A stretch of DNA of 15,465 nt from NCBI GenBank assembly GCA_018985235.1, contig JADGIG010000150.1:1-15465 (forward strand). Direction: 5' to 3'. Position numbers and translations under genes: made by a program. The notes under the pieces are model-generated. The model saw only the letters and a program-made list of their open reading frames with translations. It was not told the origin of the DNA and made no database searches. This document shows positions 6,807 through 14,300 of the stretch, piece after piece (position 1 is the first letter of the stretch; each line of letters starts with the position of its first letter). This DNA is from Sanchytrium tribonematis (lineage: Eukaryota; Sanchytriomycota; Sanchytriomycetes; Sanchytriales; Sanchytriaceae).

Positions 6807-7769
6807 TTATCGCGTCACAACTGGTACCGTCGCAAGTGTTCTGAATTCAAAACTATCTGCTTTTCTTTTTACCCCAGTCGTAGGTGTATGTTCCCCTTTA
6901 AACCATTCATGATTCAATGCATCTATTGCAGTAATTCTATTATTCAGATCTCTTGTAGTCATTTTTCGTAATAAATCCAACATATTTGCATCTATTTTGT
7001 GTTCCAACATTCTAAAATCCTTTGAATCCCCTGATAATGGCAAATTCTGATCATATCCTTGTTTGAATAATGTCAATAATATCTTTCCCAATGTAGCACC
7101 CAATTGAAATATATCCACCATTTGAGCATTTATTGTTTCATTTTCATTGATTTCTGGTGGCAAATACGCTGGAGTAGCTATTAAATTCTCAAAATTAATA
7201 TATTTCTTTTGAATAACAGATTCTAAATCTGCCAATACAATTTGTGTCAAATCATTTTCCTGTTTTATATAAATATTATCTGGTTTAATATCCAAATGAG
7301 CATATCCATGACTGTGTAAATACTTTAATGCTGATAATATTTGATACATCATAGTACGCATCATTATTTGGAAATTCTTTAATTGTTTTTCAAATCTCCA
7401 ATTATTAATAAAACTTACTAAATCATTTGGATAATAATCCATTTCGACACTATAGCAATATTCTGTATAATGTCCATCAAATAATAATCGGTATTGCTTT
7501 TCAGTCATGCCTTTATCGATGCCTTTGATGATATTTGGATGTTTGAATTGAGTCATGAAAAGTATTTCTTGTTGAATAGATTGGATGATCACTTCATTGC
7601 TTGGATCCGTACAGCTCTCTTTAATGACAGATGTGCCATGTTTGTAAATTGTAGTCTTTTTAGATCCCAAAGTACCCAAATGCTTTTCATTTGTATCCAG
7701 AATACTTGGATATATTTCATTTAATACTATGGCATAAATACGAAATAGAATGATCATATTTAGAGGCAT
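6807..7769 (-). CDS. Putative secreted or membrane-anchored protein kinase (320 aa)
   Basis: This is a compact Ser/Thr-type kinase with little beyond the catalytic domain. I start it at ATG 7769; the frame is open further upstream but only to a GTG. The next ATG, 7757, is also possible. The N-terminus M-P-L-N-M-I-I-L-F-R-I-Y-A-I-V-L is signal-peptide- or anchor-like. In this numbering K50 (S-V-I-K) and E68 are the β3 Lys and helix-C Glu. The catalytic loop is H-L-D-I-K-P-D-N (158-165), with Asp, Lys and Asn intact and no Arg before the Asp (non-RD). D-L-E (181-183) replaces DFG: the metal-binding Asp is kept but the Gly is lost. L-P-P-E (203-206) replaces APE. The C-terminus has a basic V-K-R-K patch. 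It is the only one of the three tandem paralogues that still looks catalytically competent. Substrate and location are unknown; secretion is inferred only from the N-terminus. Confidence 0.85.
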   Translation of the reverse strand: MPLNMIILFRIYAIVLNEIYPSILDTNEKHLGTLGSKKTTIYKHGTSVIKESCTDPSNEVIIQSIQQEILFMTQFKHPNIIKGIDKGMTEKQYRLLFDGHYTEYCYSVEMDYYPNDLVSFINNWRFEKQLKNFQIMMRTMMYQILSALKYLHSHGYAHLDIKPDNIYIKQENDLTQIVLADLESVIQKKYINFENLIATPAYLPPEINENETINAQMVDIFQLGATLGKILLTLFKQGYDQNLPLSGDSKDFRMLEHKIDANMLDLLRKMTTRDLNNRITAIDALNHEWFKGEHTPTTGVKRKADSFEFRTLATVPVVTR

Positions 7770-8047
7770 TTGGTCACTCGTTGTTTTTGTTGTTGGATGA
7801 TGCGATTTGGGGATATTTGTGATGTCATTTGTTTGATCATGTGGCACATTGCGACACAGGCAAATGGATCTCTATATTGGACTGTCATGGCATCATACAT
7901 GGCATAAAATGGGTATGAAATACTCTAATATGGGTATGAAATGGTTGTACGACAATTGTGAATTCTATTTTCAGGTGCATTCATTTTGGTGTCACTCTAA
8001 ATTCGCACAGATCAATTTGGTTAAAATGACGACATTTGAACTCCTTG
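7770..8047. promoter_or_regulatory. Divergent intergenic region between the secreted kinase (-) and small secreted protein (+)
   Basis: This 278-bp gap must contain both promoters if the starts chosen are right. It holds a 13-bp direct repeat (7909-7921 and 7930-7942) and an AATGACGAC site at 8025-8033, just upstream of the + strand ATG. A + strand ORF (7849-8130) overlaps it but looks spurious. No recognised core promoter is evident. Confidence 0.4.
7909..7942. repeat. 13-bp direct repeat, 21-bp period
   Basis: ATGGGTATGAAAT occurs at 7909-7921 and 7930-7942. The starts are 21 bp apart, close to two helical turns. It lies in the divergent intergenic region and may be a paired regulator site or a small local duplication. 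Confidence 0.6.
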
Positions 8048-8338
8048 ATGCAGATGCTTATGCCATTGCTTCTATTTGGATTGCCTGCTCTAGATCAAAC
8101 TCGGAATGGTATAGCGACACCGGGAAATGACAATTTGAGGCATCCTCTGAATACGTCTCCGGGTTCATCTACTGATTCATCTACTGATGCAGCATCTACT
8201 GATTCTACAGTTCAGCCAGGCAGTCAACCCGTTAAACAGAACCCTGTCAAGACATTGGGTATAGCATTATCTCATTCTGTTGCGAATACCGTGCTGTATG
8301 CCATTTCATTTGTTGCCACCCTTTTTCATCCAAAATAA
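8048..8338 (+). CDS. Small secreted or membrane-tethered Ser/Thr/Asp-rich protein (96 aa)
   Basis: I start this at ATG 8048; the frame is open upstream only to a TTG at 8036. The N-terminus M-Q-M-L-M-P-L-L-L-F-G-L-P-A is a good short signal peptide. A low-complexity middle follows (repeats of S-S-T-D, encoded by a 12-bp tandem repeat at 8164-8187), then a hydrophobic C-terminal segment (A-N-T-V-L-Y-A-I-S-F-V-A-T-L-F) ending H-P-K. This could be a GPI-attachment signal or a single membrane anchor. No conserved domain is recognised. The stop is embedded in AATAAA. Only 4 bp separate its stop from the stop of the convergent oxidoreductase. The N- and C-terminal hydrophobic segments with a Ser/Thr-rich stretch between them support a real surface or secreted protein. 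Confidence 0.6.
   Translation: MQMLMPLLLFGLPALDQTRNGIATPGNDNLRHPLNTSPGSSTDSSTDAASTDSTVQPGSQPVKQNPVKTLGIALSHSVANTVLYAISFVATLFHPK
8164..8187 (+). repeat. 12-bp tandem repeat encoding the S-S-T-D motif
   Basis: TTCATCTACTGA occurs twice in tandem (8164-8175, 8176-8187), followed by a degenerate third copy. It is in frame, so it can expand or contract without disrupting the reading frame. Confidence 0.75.
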
Positions 8339-8357
8339 ATCATCAATACAATTTATT
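8334..8357. terminator. Overlapping polyadenylation signals of a convergent gene pair
   Basis: On the + strand AATAAA at 8334-8339 contains the stop codon (8336-8338) of the small secreted protein gene. On the - strand AATAAA at 8357-8352 lies inside the last codons of the oxidoreductase, whose TGA is at 8345-8343. Cleavage 10-30 nt downstream of either signal would give mRNAs with overlapping antisense 3' ends. Confidence 0.7.
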
Positions 8358-9602
8358 TAAATATGTCATGAATTTCCACATGCCTACATTCATTTCTTGA
8401 TTGCCATGTTTATCTGTGACTTGTTCAGGGAATGCAATGCCAAATCCCTTTAATCCTTCTAATTTCACGTCATTTTGATAAATTTGACCACTTAGTACAT
8501 CGTGGTGTATTTTATTGGATGTACCACTTGATGTACTAGTCACTGAGTCACTTGGTGTACCTGTATCTGGTGTTGTAATGCGTGGCAAAGTACGCTGTTG
8601 AAATCCAATGGCATAAATCAAATAATCCATATTTGGCATTTCTTGCGCATATTGCACATCTTCATTCTCTAATTGAATCATTTGAATATCAGTATTCATT
8701 AATTCCTCTTTTGCCCAATTGGCTGCTTCTCCTTTTAATCCAGTATTATCATATTTAATATAATCTGGATAATATTCTGCATATTTCAATGGATGACGAT
8801 GGAAGCATTTAATAGTGAGTGTGTGATTGTATTTCATATTTAAATGATGTAGATTTCTTAATATTAAAATGGCAGAATGGGAATTACCAATGACTGCAAT
8901 TTTAGAATTGGGTTGAATTTGATTGGTTAATTGAATGGGATGTAATGCCGTATCTAAATCAATCAATTTCATTAATGGATTCACTAAATGTGGTCCATTA
9001 ACAGGTTGAACAGGCTTAGAACCCGTGGTTAAATAAATATGTTGAGATTGGATAATTTGATTGGTTTTGATATTTGAGAATGGATCATCAGATTCTAAAT
9101 CAACCGAATCATTAGACATGTGCAATTCATAATCAAATGGTTGTTTATAATGAATTTGAGTGATACATCCTTTAAAATGATCTACCATTTGATTTTGAAT
9201 AATTTGATTGGATAATTCCTTGACCATTTCACATGGATAATTTAAATGACAATTGGCATTGGGATCCATTTCCTTCATTTTTAATAGCGATGGACTATTT
9301 AAATTGTGAAATGAATGACATTGATTTGCGAATTCAGTGAATAATTTGATTTTCGTATTAGATGGTACCAAATCATATTTAGATAATCTACCACCATCAA
9401 AATACGGATCAACCCATAATATATTCTTGAATTGCTTATCTAATAATTTACCAATTAATGCGAGTGATGCAGGACCCGCACCGACTACGACATGTTCATA
9501 CTGTTTCATGGGGATTATTTGGCAAATGCATCGAGTCAGTACATGTTGGGATCTAGCAGGTGCTTGACGAGCAGTCTGACGAGCAGTCTTGGGGGATATC
9601 AT
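8343..9602 (-). CDS. FAD/NAD(P)-dependent oxidoreductase, possibly mitochondrial (419 aa, or 388 aa from ATG at 9509)
   Basis: This is a two-dinucleotide-binding-domain flavoprotein of the flavin monooxygenase/pyridine nucleotide reductase superfamily. G-A-G-P-A-S (41-46) is the N-terminal FAD-binding Gly motif, with an acidic residue (D65) at the end of the next strand. L-T-T-G-S-K-P near 191-197 is the usual ATG-like strand. V-I-G-N-S-H-S-A (237-244) is the second, NAD(P)-type Rossmann motif. L-I-Y-A-I-G-F further on is the conserved C-terminal FAD-contact strand. Substrate cannot be read from the sequence. Starting at 9602 adds 31 residues rich in Arg, Ala, Gln and Thr with no acidic residue, compatible with a mitochondrial targeting sequence and encoded partly by a 12-bp duplication. 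Starting at M32 (9509) would give a cytosolic enzyme. The gene is divergent from the membrane protein at 9745. Confidence 0.85.
   Translation of the reverse strand: MISPKTARQTARQAPARSQHVLTRCICQIIPMKQYEHVVVGAGPASLALIGKLLDKQFKNILWVDPYFDGGRLSKYDLVPSNTKIKLFTEFANQCHSFHNLNSPSLLKMKEMDPNANCHLNYPCEMVKELSNQIIQNQMVDHFKGCITQIHYKQPFDYELHMSNDSVDLESDDPFSNIKTNQIIQSQHIYLTTGSKPVQPVNGPHLVNPLMKLIDLDTALHPIQLTNQIQPNSKIAVIGNSHSAILILRNLHHLNMKYNHTLTIKCFHRHPLKYAEYYPDYIKYDNTGLKGEAANWAKEELMNTDIQMIQLENEDVQYAQEMPNMDYLIYAIGFQQRTLPRITTPDTGTPSDSVTSTSSGTSNKIHHDVLSGQIYQNDVKLEGLKGFGIAFPEQVTDKHGNQEMNVGMWKFMTYLNKLY
9566..9589 (-). repeat. 12-bp tandem duplication in the oxidoreductase leader
   Basis: On the + strand GACGAGCAGTCT is repeated at 9566-9577 and 9578-9589. 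On the minus strand it encodes T-A-R-Q twice, in the Arg-rich presequence upstream of M32. Confidence 0.75.
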
Positions 9603-9744
9603 CTCGGTGCATTCACACGTGCATTATCAATTTGATCATTTTGATCAGTTGATGCTTCATGATGTGATTGATGATGCAATATATGTTGTCATATTAGCTC
9701 ATTAAAACATCCCACGTCGTCATTAAATAATACAGGGTCAAACT
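9603..9744. promoter_or_regulatory. Divergent intergenic region between oxidoreductase (-) and membrane protein (+)
   Basis: This 142-bp gap (236 bp if the oxidoreductase starts at 9509) should hold both promoters. Several TGATCA/TGATG-type short palindromic or repeated words occur at 9635-9675, and an AATGACGAC word lies on the minus strand at 9716-9724. No element is recognised with confidence. Confidence 0.4.
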
Positions 9745-10590
9745 ATGTTGTATGCTTGTTATTTCGCAGTGATGTTGAGAGATTCATTACCATTTCAAAT
9801 GGCTTCTCTTAGATTGAAAGAATTGGTGAATGTAAAATATCCAAATCTAGTGCAACAAATTGATTCTAAATATGATGCTGCACCAGAGGATGATAGAATT
9901 AAACTAGAATCTCAATTAAGTGTGGCTATGAAAGAATTGGAATCTGATTTGGTAATAAAAACCATTGGTCAAGATGTGATGAGCACTGTAATTGATTTTG
10001 CAGATGCAAATAAGAATGAATTGTATGGATATGCCAAATGGGTGACTAGAGAGAATCATAATTTGCAATATTTCAAATTTGTGGCCAATGAGTACATTGC
10101 ATCCGTACGAGCAGATGCTGAGAATGCTGAGAATATTCAAAAAGTGACATGGCGTAGATCTACGCATATTCATGCTAGAGATTTAAGACATGAATTTCAA
10201 GAATTTGCAATGCATGGCACCACCGTCTATTTAATCACTGGATTATTAGAACATATTGTCACATTTATTGATAGTGTGAGAGCATTAGTGGGTGCAGAAG
10301 CAGAAAGACCTACAGATATCTTTTTGATGATTTCTAGTTCAATTTCATTGGCATTTTTATTAATCATGGTATTTGGGACAACTCAGGGATTGGATATTCA
10401 AAAACCATTGAGAAAATCATTGCCAGGTGAAACACCGCAATTTGTATTGGCATGGCGAATGGTCAAGGAAATCTTACGACGCATTGGGATTATTCGTGAA
10501 GATTTAGTAGCACCACCTTTTGATATTGAAAATAGAATTGCTGCAATTGCTGCTACTCAAAATGAAAAGAATGAAAAGATTGGAAAATAA
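9745..10590 (+). CDS. Unrecognised membrane protein (281 aa)
   Basis: I do not recognise this family. The ATG at 9745 is the first in frame, and M10 or M19 are alternatives. The N-terminal residues M-L-Y-A-C-Y-F-A-V-M-L are briefly hydrophobic. Residues about 20-150 are charged and probably helical. A moderately hydrophobic stretch lies at 157-176, and a clear membrane segment at 191-212 contains S-S-S-I-S-L-A-F-L-L-I-M-V-F. The C-terminal 65 residues are basic and soluble-looking. The stop codon is part of AATAAA. Only 28 bp separate it from the derlin start on the same strand, so the two may share expression or the derlin promoter may lie inside this gene. A membrane protein next to a derlin could suggest an ER role, but adjacency alone is weak evidence. 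Confidence 0.75.
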   Translation: MLYACYFAVMLRDSLPFQMASLRLKELVNVKYPNLVQQIDSKYDAAPEDDRIKLESQLSVAMKELESDLVIKTIGQDVMSTVIDFADANKNELYGYAKWVTRENHNLQYFKFVANEYIASVRADAENAENIQKVTWRRSTHIHARDLRHEFQEFAMHGTTVYLITGLLEHIVTFIDSVRALVGAEAERPTDIFLMISSSISLAFLLIMVFGTTQGLDIQKPLRKSLPGETPQFVLAWRMVKEILRRIGIIREDLVAPPFDIENRIAAIAATQNEKNEKIGK

Positions 10591-10618
10591 AAATGTGTCA
10601 ATTTATTTTTTAAAACAA
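10586..10618 (+). terminator. Stop-embedded AATAAA and 28-bp spacer before the derlin ATG
   Basis: AATAAA at 10586-10591 contains the TAA stop (10588-10590) of the upstream membrane-protein gene. The remaining spacer is T-rich then A-rich and ends directly at the derlin ATG (10619). It must hold the upstream gene's cleavage region and any derlin leader. Confidence 0.65.
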
Positions 10619-11288
10619 ATGACTATCCCAATCATCACCAAATCATATTTAATCGCAGTAGGCATTCTATTTATCCTAGTGCAATTACAAGTATTTAATC
10701 AATTAACCATCATGTTTAAATACTCGTATGTATTCAAAAAAATGCAATTTTATCGTATTTTAACCAGTTATTTATATTTTGGAAGTTTATCGATTGATGT
10801 CTTATTTCACTTGTATTTTATGATACGCTATTTAACATCATTAGAACAGATGTTGAATAGCATTGAAATATTGTACATGTTGATGATTGGAACCAGTTCG
10901 ATTACTTTATTAAATTGTTTCGTAGATTTCCCATTTTTATCATTTTCACTGTCATTTATGATTATATATGTATGGAGTCGATTAAATGCGAGTTTATTAT
11001 TCTCATTTTTTGGATTATTTACATTTTATGCGAGTTATTATCCAATTATATTAATTAGCATTTCATTTATATTACAGAATCATGTGCCATATCATGATTT
11101 AATGGGATTATTAGTGGGACATGTGTATTGGTTTGGAAATCATGTGTATCCTCGATTACAAACAAATCAAGGAACCAGTCGTAAATTGGATTTATTTAGG
11201 AAATGCATTGTTTAAAGCACCTAGAATGTTGTATTTGGTATTTGGACCATTATTACAAGTGCCTATACCACCAGAACAAGTTGAATAA
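10619..11288 (+). CDS. Derlin-family ER membrane protein (216 aa if a 19-nt intron at 11181-11199 is removed)
   Basis: Derlins are rhomboid-like pseudoproteases that help move misfolded proteins out of the ER for degradation. Signatures seen: F-Y-R-I-L-T-S-Y-L-Y-F-G after the first membrane segment, a following R-Y...L-E segment, Y-V-W-S-R-L-N (117-123), the derlin WSR signature, and G-H-V-Y-W-F (167-172) before V-Y-P-R. Several hydrophobic segments fit the multi-span topology. The start at 10619 gives the usual short cytosolic N-terminus; upstream in-frame codons lie inside the preceding gene. Unspliced, the frame stops at 11215. Removing GTAAATTGGATTTATTTAG gives R-N-A-L-F-K-A-P-R-M and runs to a TAA at 11286 inside AATAAA, restoring a Pro-containing derlin-like tail. 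It converges, 7 bp apart, with the kinase-Sel1 gene. Confidence 0.88.
11181..11199 (+). other. Candidate 19-nt ultrashort GT-AG intron in the derlin gene
   Basis: GTAAATTGGATTTATTTAG has good GTAAAT and TTTAG ends. Excision joins AGT C to GA AAT, keeping an open frame for 89 more nt with a derlin-like C-terminus and a stop overlapping AATAAA. Without it the protein ends 16 nt downstream (TAA at 11213-11215). A frameshift in the gene or the assembly is the alternative. Confidence 0.6.
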
Positions 11289-11300
11289 ATATAATTTATT
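11284..11300. terminator. Bidirectional polyadenylation signal between convergent genes
   Basis: AATAAA at 11284-11289 (+) contains the derlin stop. TTTATT at 11295-11300 (AATAAA on -) contains the stop of the kinase-Sel1 gene (11298-11296). The intervening bases form an almost palindromic A/T block. Confidence 0.75.
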
Positions 11301-14300
11301 TTTCTTGTAATTCGGCTGCTTCTATCAAGTACTTCTCAGCTTTCTTTAAATCAGGAGTAACACCGAGACCCTTTTTGTAAATAACACCAAGACGATGTAG
11401 AGAGTCTTTAGCCAATGAAAATTGCCCACAATCTTTATACAAATCACTAAGATCAATTAAAGAATCAATGTCTCCTAAATAAACAGCAATTTGGTACAAT
11501 TTCATGGCTTTTAAGACATGTTTCTCGCATCCAAATCCATTGCGGTGGAAGATGGCTAGTGAATGAAAGCCTTTGGCACACCTTAAATTTGCAGCTTTCA
11601 ATGCATATAAGAAAGCTGTTTCATAATTTTGTACCACCTCTTTCCCTTGAAAATAAATAGCTGCCATCTGGCAATATGCGAGACCACATCCCAATGCACC
11701 TGATCGACTGTAGAATTCTATGGCCTTTTCAATTTCACTTTCTTTTTCTTGCATGAATCCCAAATAATATATCGCAAAGGCATGATTTTGTTTTGCACCA
11801 ATTTTAAAACATTCTAATTTATCTTTTTCATTTTTGAGATAAATCCCCAACATTGTTGCAGCATATCCCTCTTTTTTGATTGTGAATAATAATTGGATTG
11901 ATGTAGCCTTATCTGCTGGTTCGGGTTTGCCATCGTAGCACATTATTGCGGTCAAGTATACAGCTACTGGTACCGTTAATGCTTTTAAAATATTCATGGC
12001 TTTTTCATATGATTGCTCACAGCCAATTCCAAAAAAAAACATGATCCCATGCATTAAGCGATCAGACTTCAATTTTATGTAAATTTGTACAAATTCGGGA
12101 CCATTTGTTTGATATTTCTTATAACAAGTCGATAAGAATCTGTTAATGGTCTCCATATCAGCAAATTCAGAAATAATTTGCAAAAAGTACTGCTTAAATT
12201 TTTCTGGTTCGTTGACTGAACTTTCTAATTTGAGTTCCAATGGTAATTTTATGGCTGGTCCCACCAATTTAATTATATCAGCCTCTCCAACGGATGGCAC
12301 ATCCATGAGAGTTTCTATCAAATTTGTTAATTCTACAACTTTTGCTGTTGAGTCTAATTTACCATATTTAACAGCATTTTTATAATACTGCAATGCTAAA
12401 TCTACATTTTTATTGACACCGTATCCTTCCTCGTACATTGAAGCAATATAATTATGCGATTCAGGAATATTTGATTCTATGGCTTTTTGAAACGATTCCA
12501 AGGCAAGAGAATAATTTCTTTCACACCCGTAGCCGTGTAAATACATGACACCCATGTTGTGATATCCCATCGGCATTTCATATTCAATGGCACGCGTGAA
12601 ACACTCGATTGCTTTTTTGTAATCATTTCTTTGGTAATATATGCCACCTAATCCAACCCAAGCCTCATGAAAACCCTTGAAATAAGAAAGCTCATAAAAA
12701 TGAATGGCTTGCCCTTCATTTTTTGTACATCCGGTGCCATTTTCATAGCAGGATGCCAAATAATAATATGCCATGGAAATGTTGGATTTAGATGCCAAAG
12801 AGTAGCAATTGAATGCTGAAGGTTCTTCTTCGGTTCCATTTCCACATTCATGCATATATCCTAAAAATACTTGTGCAATTGGGTCCTTGCACGATTTAAA
12901 CATTAGAAAAGTTTTAGAATCATCAATTTCATGACCAATTCCAAAATACTTGCAAATGGCGGTGAACAATGTATCTCCAGCACTGATTCTCAATAAAGAT
13001 AAATCGATTTCTTTCAAATTTGAAATAAATGCATCGATAGTGGCAATCGAAACTGTTTGGAGCAATTTCATTAATGATGGCTTGAGCAAATCAATATTTA
13101 CAGAAACAAGGGCCTTTTTAAATATCATCAGCATAATCTGAAAATTAGGCGTGTTGAGTGACAAAAAATCATTCTTAAAGTCTTGTGGTTGAATGGGTTC
13201 GATTTTTTGGGGATTATTTGAAATGGCATTTGCATCGACTTTTCTATCTTTTTCCTTCTTAATTGCTTGATTTTGGATTGTGGCACTCTCAGAGTCGATA
13301 TGTCTAGTTGGTGTTTGAGGACTATCATTTTTGGAGTCAATTTTGATATCTTTGACAACAATTGATCGAATTTCAACTGGAGAGGTAGGCTTAAAATGAC
13401 TTTCTAAAAGAAGCACCATTTTTTTCATTATTAATCTGTCTTGAGGCTTTGAGGCCCAAGCTTGGACCATTACACTAAATAAAGGTTCTTTGATAGTCTT
13501 TTCAGAATATGGTCTCAATCCTTGACACACTGCTTCTTTCATATCACTGGATCCAAAATCTTTCCATGGAATTGTTTTTGTAGCAATTTCCCCTAAAACA
13601 ATTGCAAATGCGTAAATATCTCCAGCAAATGGAAAATTTGACCGTGCTTCTACATATTCTGGTGTGATATGCCAGTACTCTGGTGCTCTCCATTGGTCTG
13701 TTCCGATAGTCCTACTTTTGCCTACAGAAGACATATTTGAAGAATTTGTTAATTTAGACATTCCTTCATTAATTTCAATTACCTAAATCAATGATGCGTG
13801 GGATGAATAACTTATCAAGCATGATATTGTTTGATTTTATGTCATTATGCGCAATGCCATTCAAATGCATATAAGCCAAACCACGGGCAATCCCGAGTTG
13901 AATTTTATTAATTTGGTCTTCTGGTAACACCTCGTCATAATATAACCAACTCGAAAGTGTATGGTTGTCTATGTACTCTGTGACTACTCCCAAATTGCCA
14001 TTTAGTGCAGTAACTCCAAAAAATTTCACAATAAAGGGAGATTTTTGTAACATTTCAAATGCTTTGACTTCCTTTAAAATGGATTTGTTCTTTTGAAATG
14101 CATCTGACTTGATCTTGTAGCTGCCAGGATCTTTAAACGGTATATCCTTCATACGCTTCACAGCAACATGCAATCCTTGCCATTCTCCCATGTAAACTGC
14201 GCCAAATGAACCACTTCCCACTTCTTCCTCCATATTCACAGTGATGTCACTAATGTAATCAATTTGAAATGGTCTACTTTTCTCAATGATCACCTCTTTC

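Noticed and set aside
7770-7847. N-terminal extension of the secreted kinase to 7847
   Set aside because: The upstream start would be GTG (complement of CAC at 7845-7847), unlikely in a eukaryote; the ATG at 7769 starts exactly before the hydrophobic segment.
7849-8130. A + strand ORF of 93 codons between the kinase and the small secreted protein
   Set aside because: It spans the divergent promoter region, contains the 13-bp repeat, has unusual Trp/His/Met-rich composition and no recognisable domain, and overlaps a better-supported gene in another frame.
10520-10618. Derlin N-terminal extension to 10520
   Set aside because: It would start at TTG, or at an ATG at 10562, inside the preceding gene; derlins normally have a short N-terminus as given by the ATG at 10619.
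13741-13761. A separate gene starting at the ATG at 13761 for the Sel1 part
   Set aside because: That ATG lies inside the 61-nt intron; splicing gives one continuous kinase domain across the junction.
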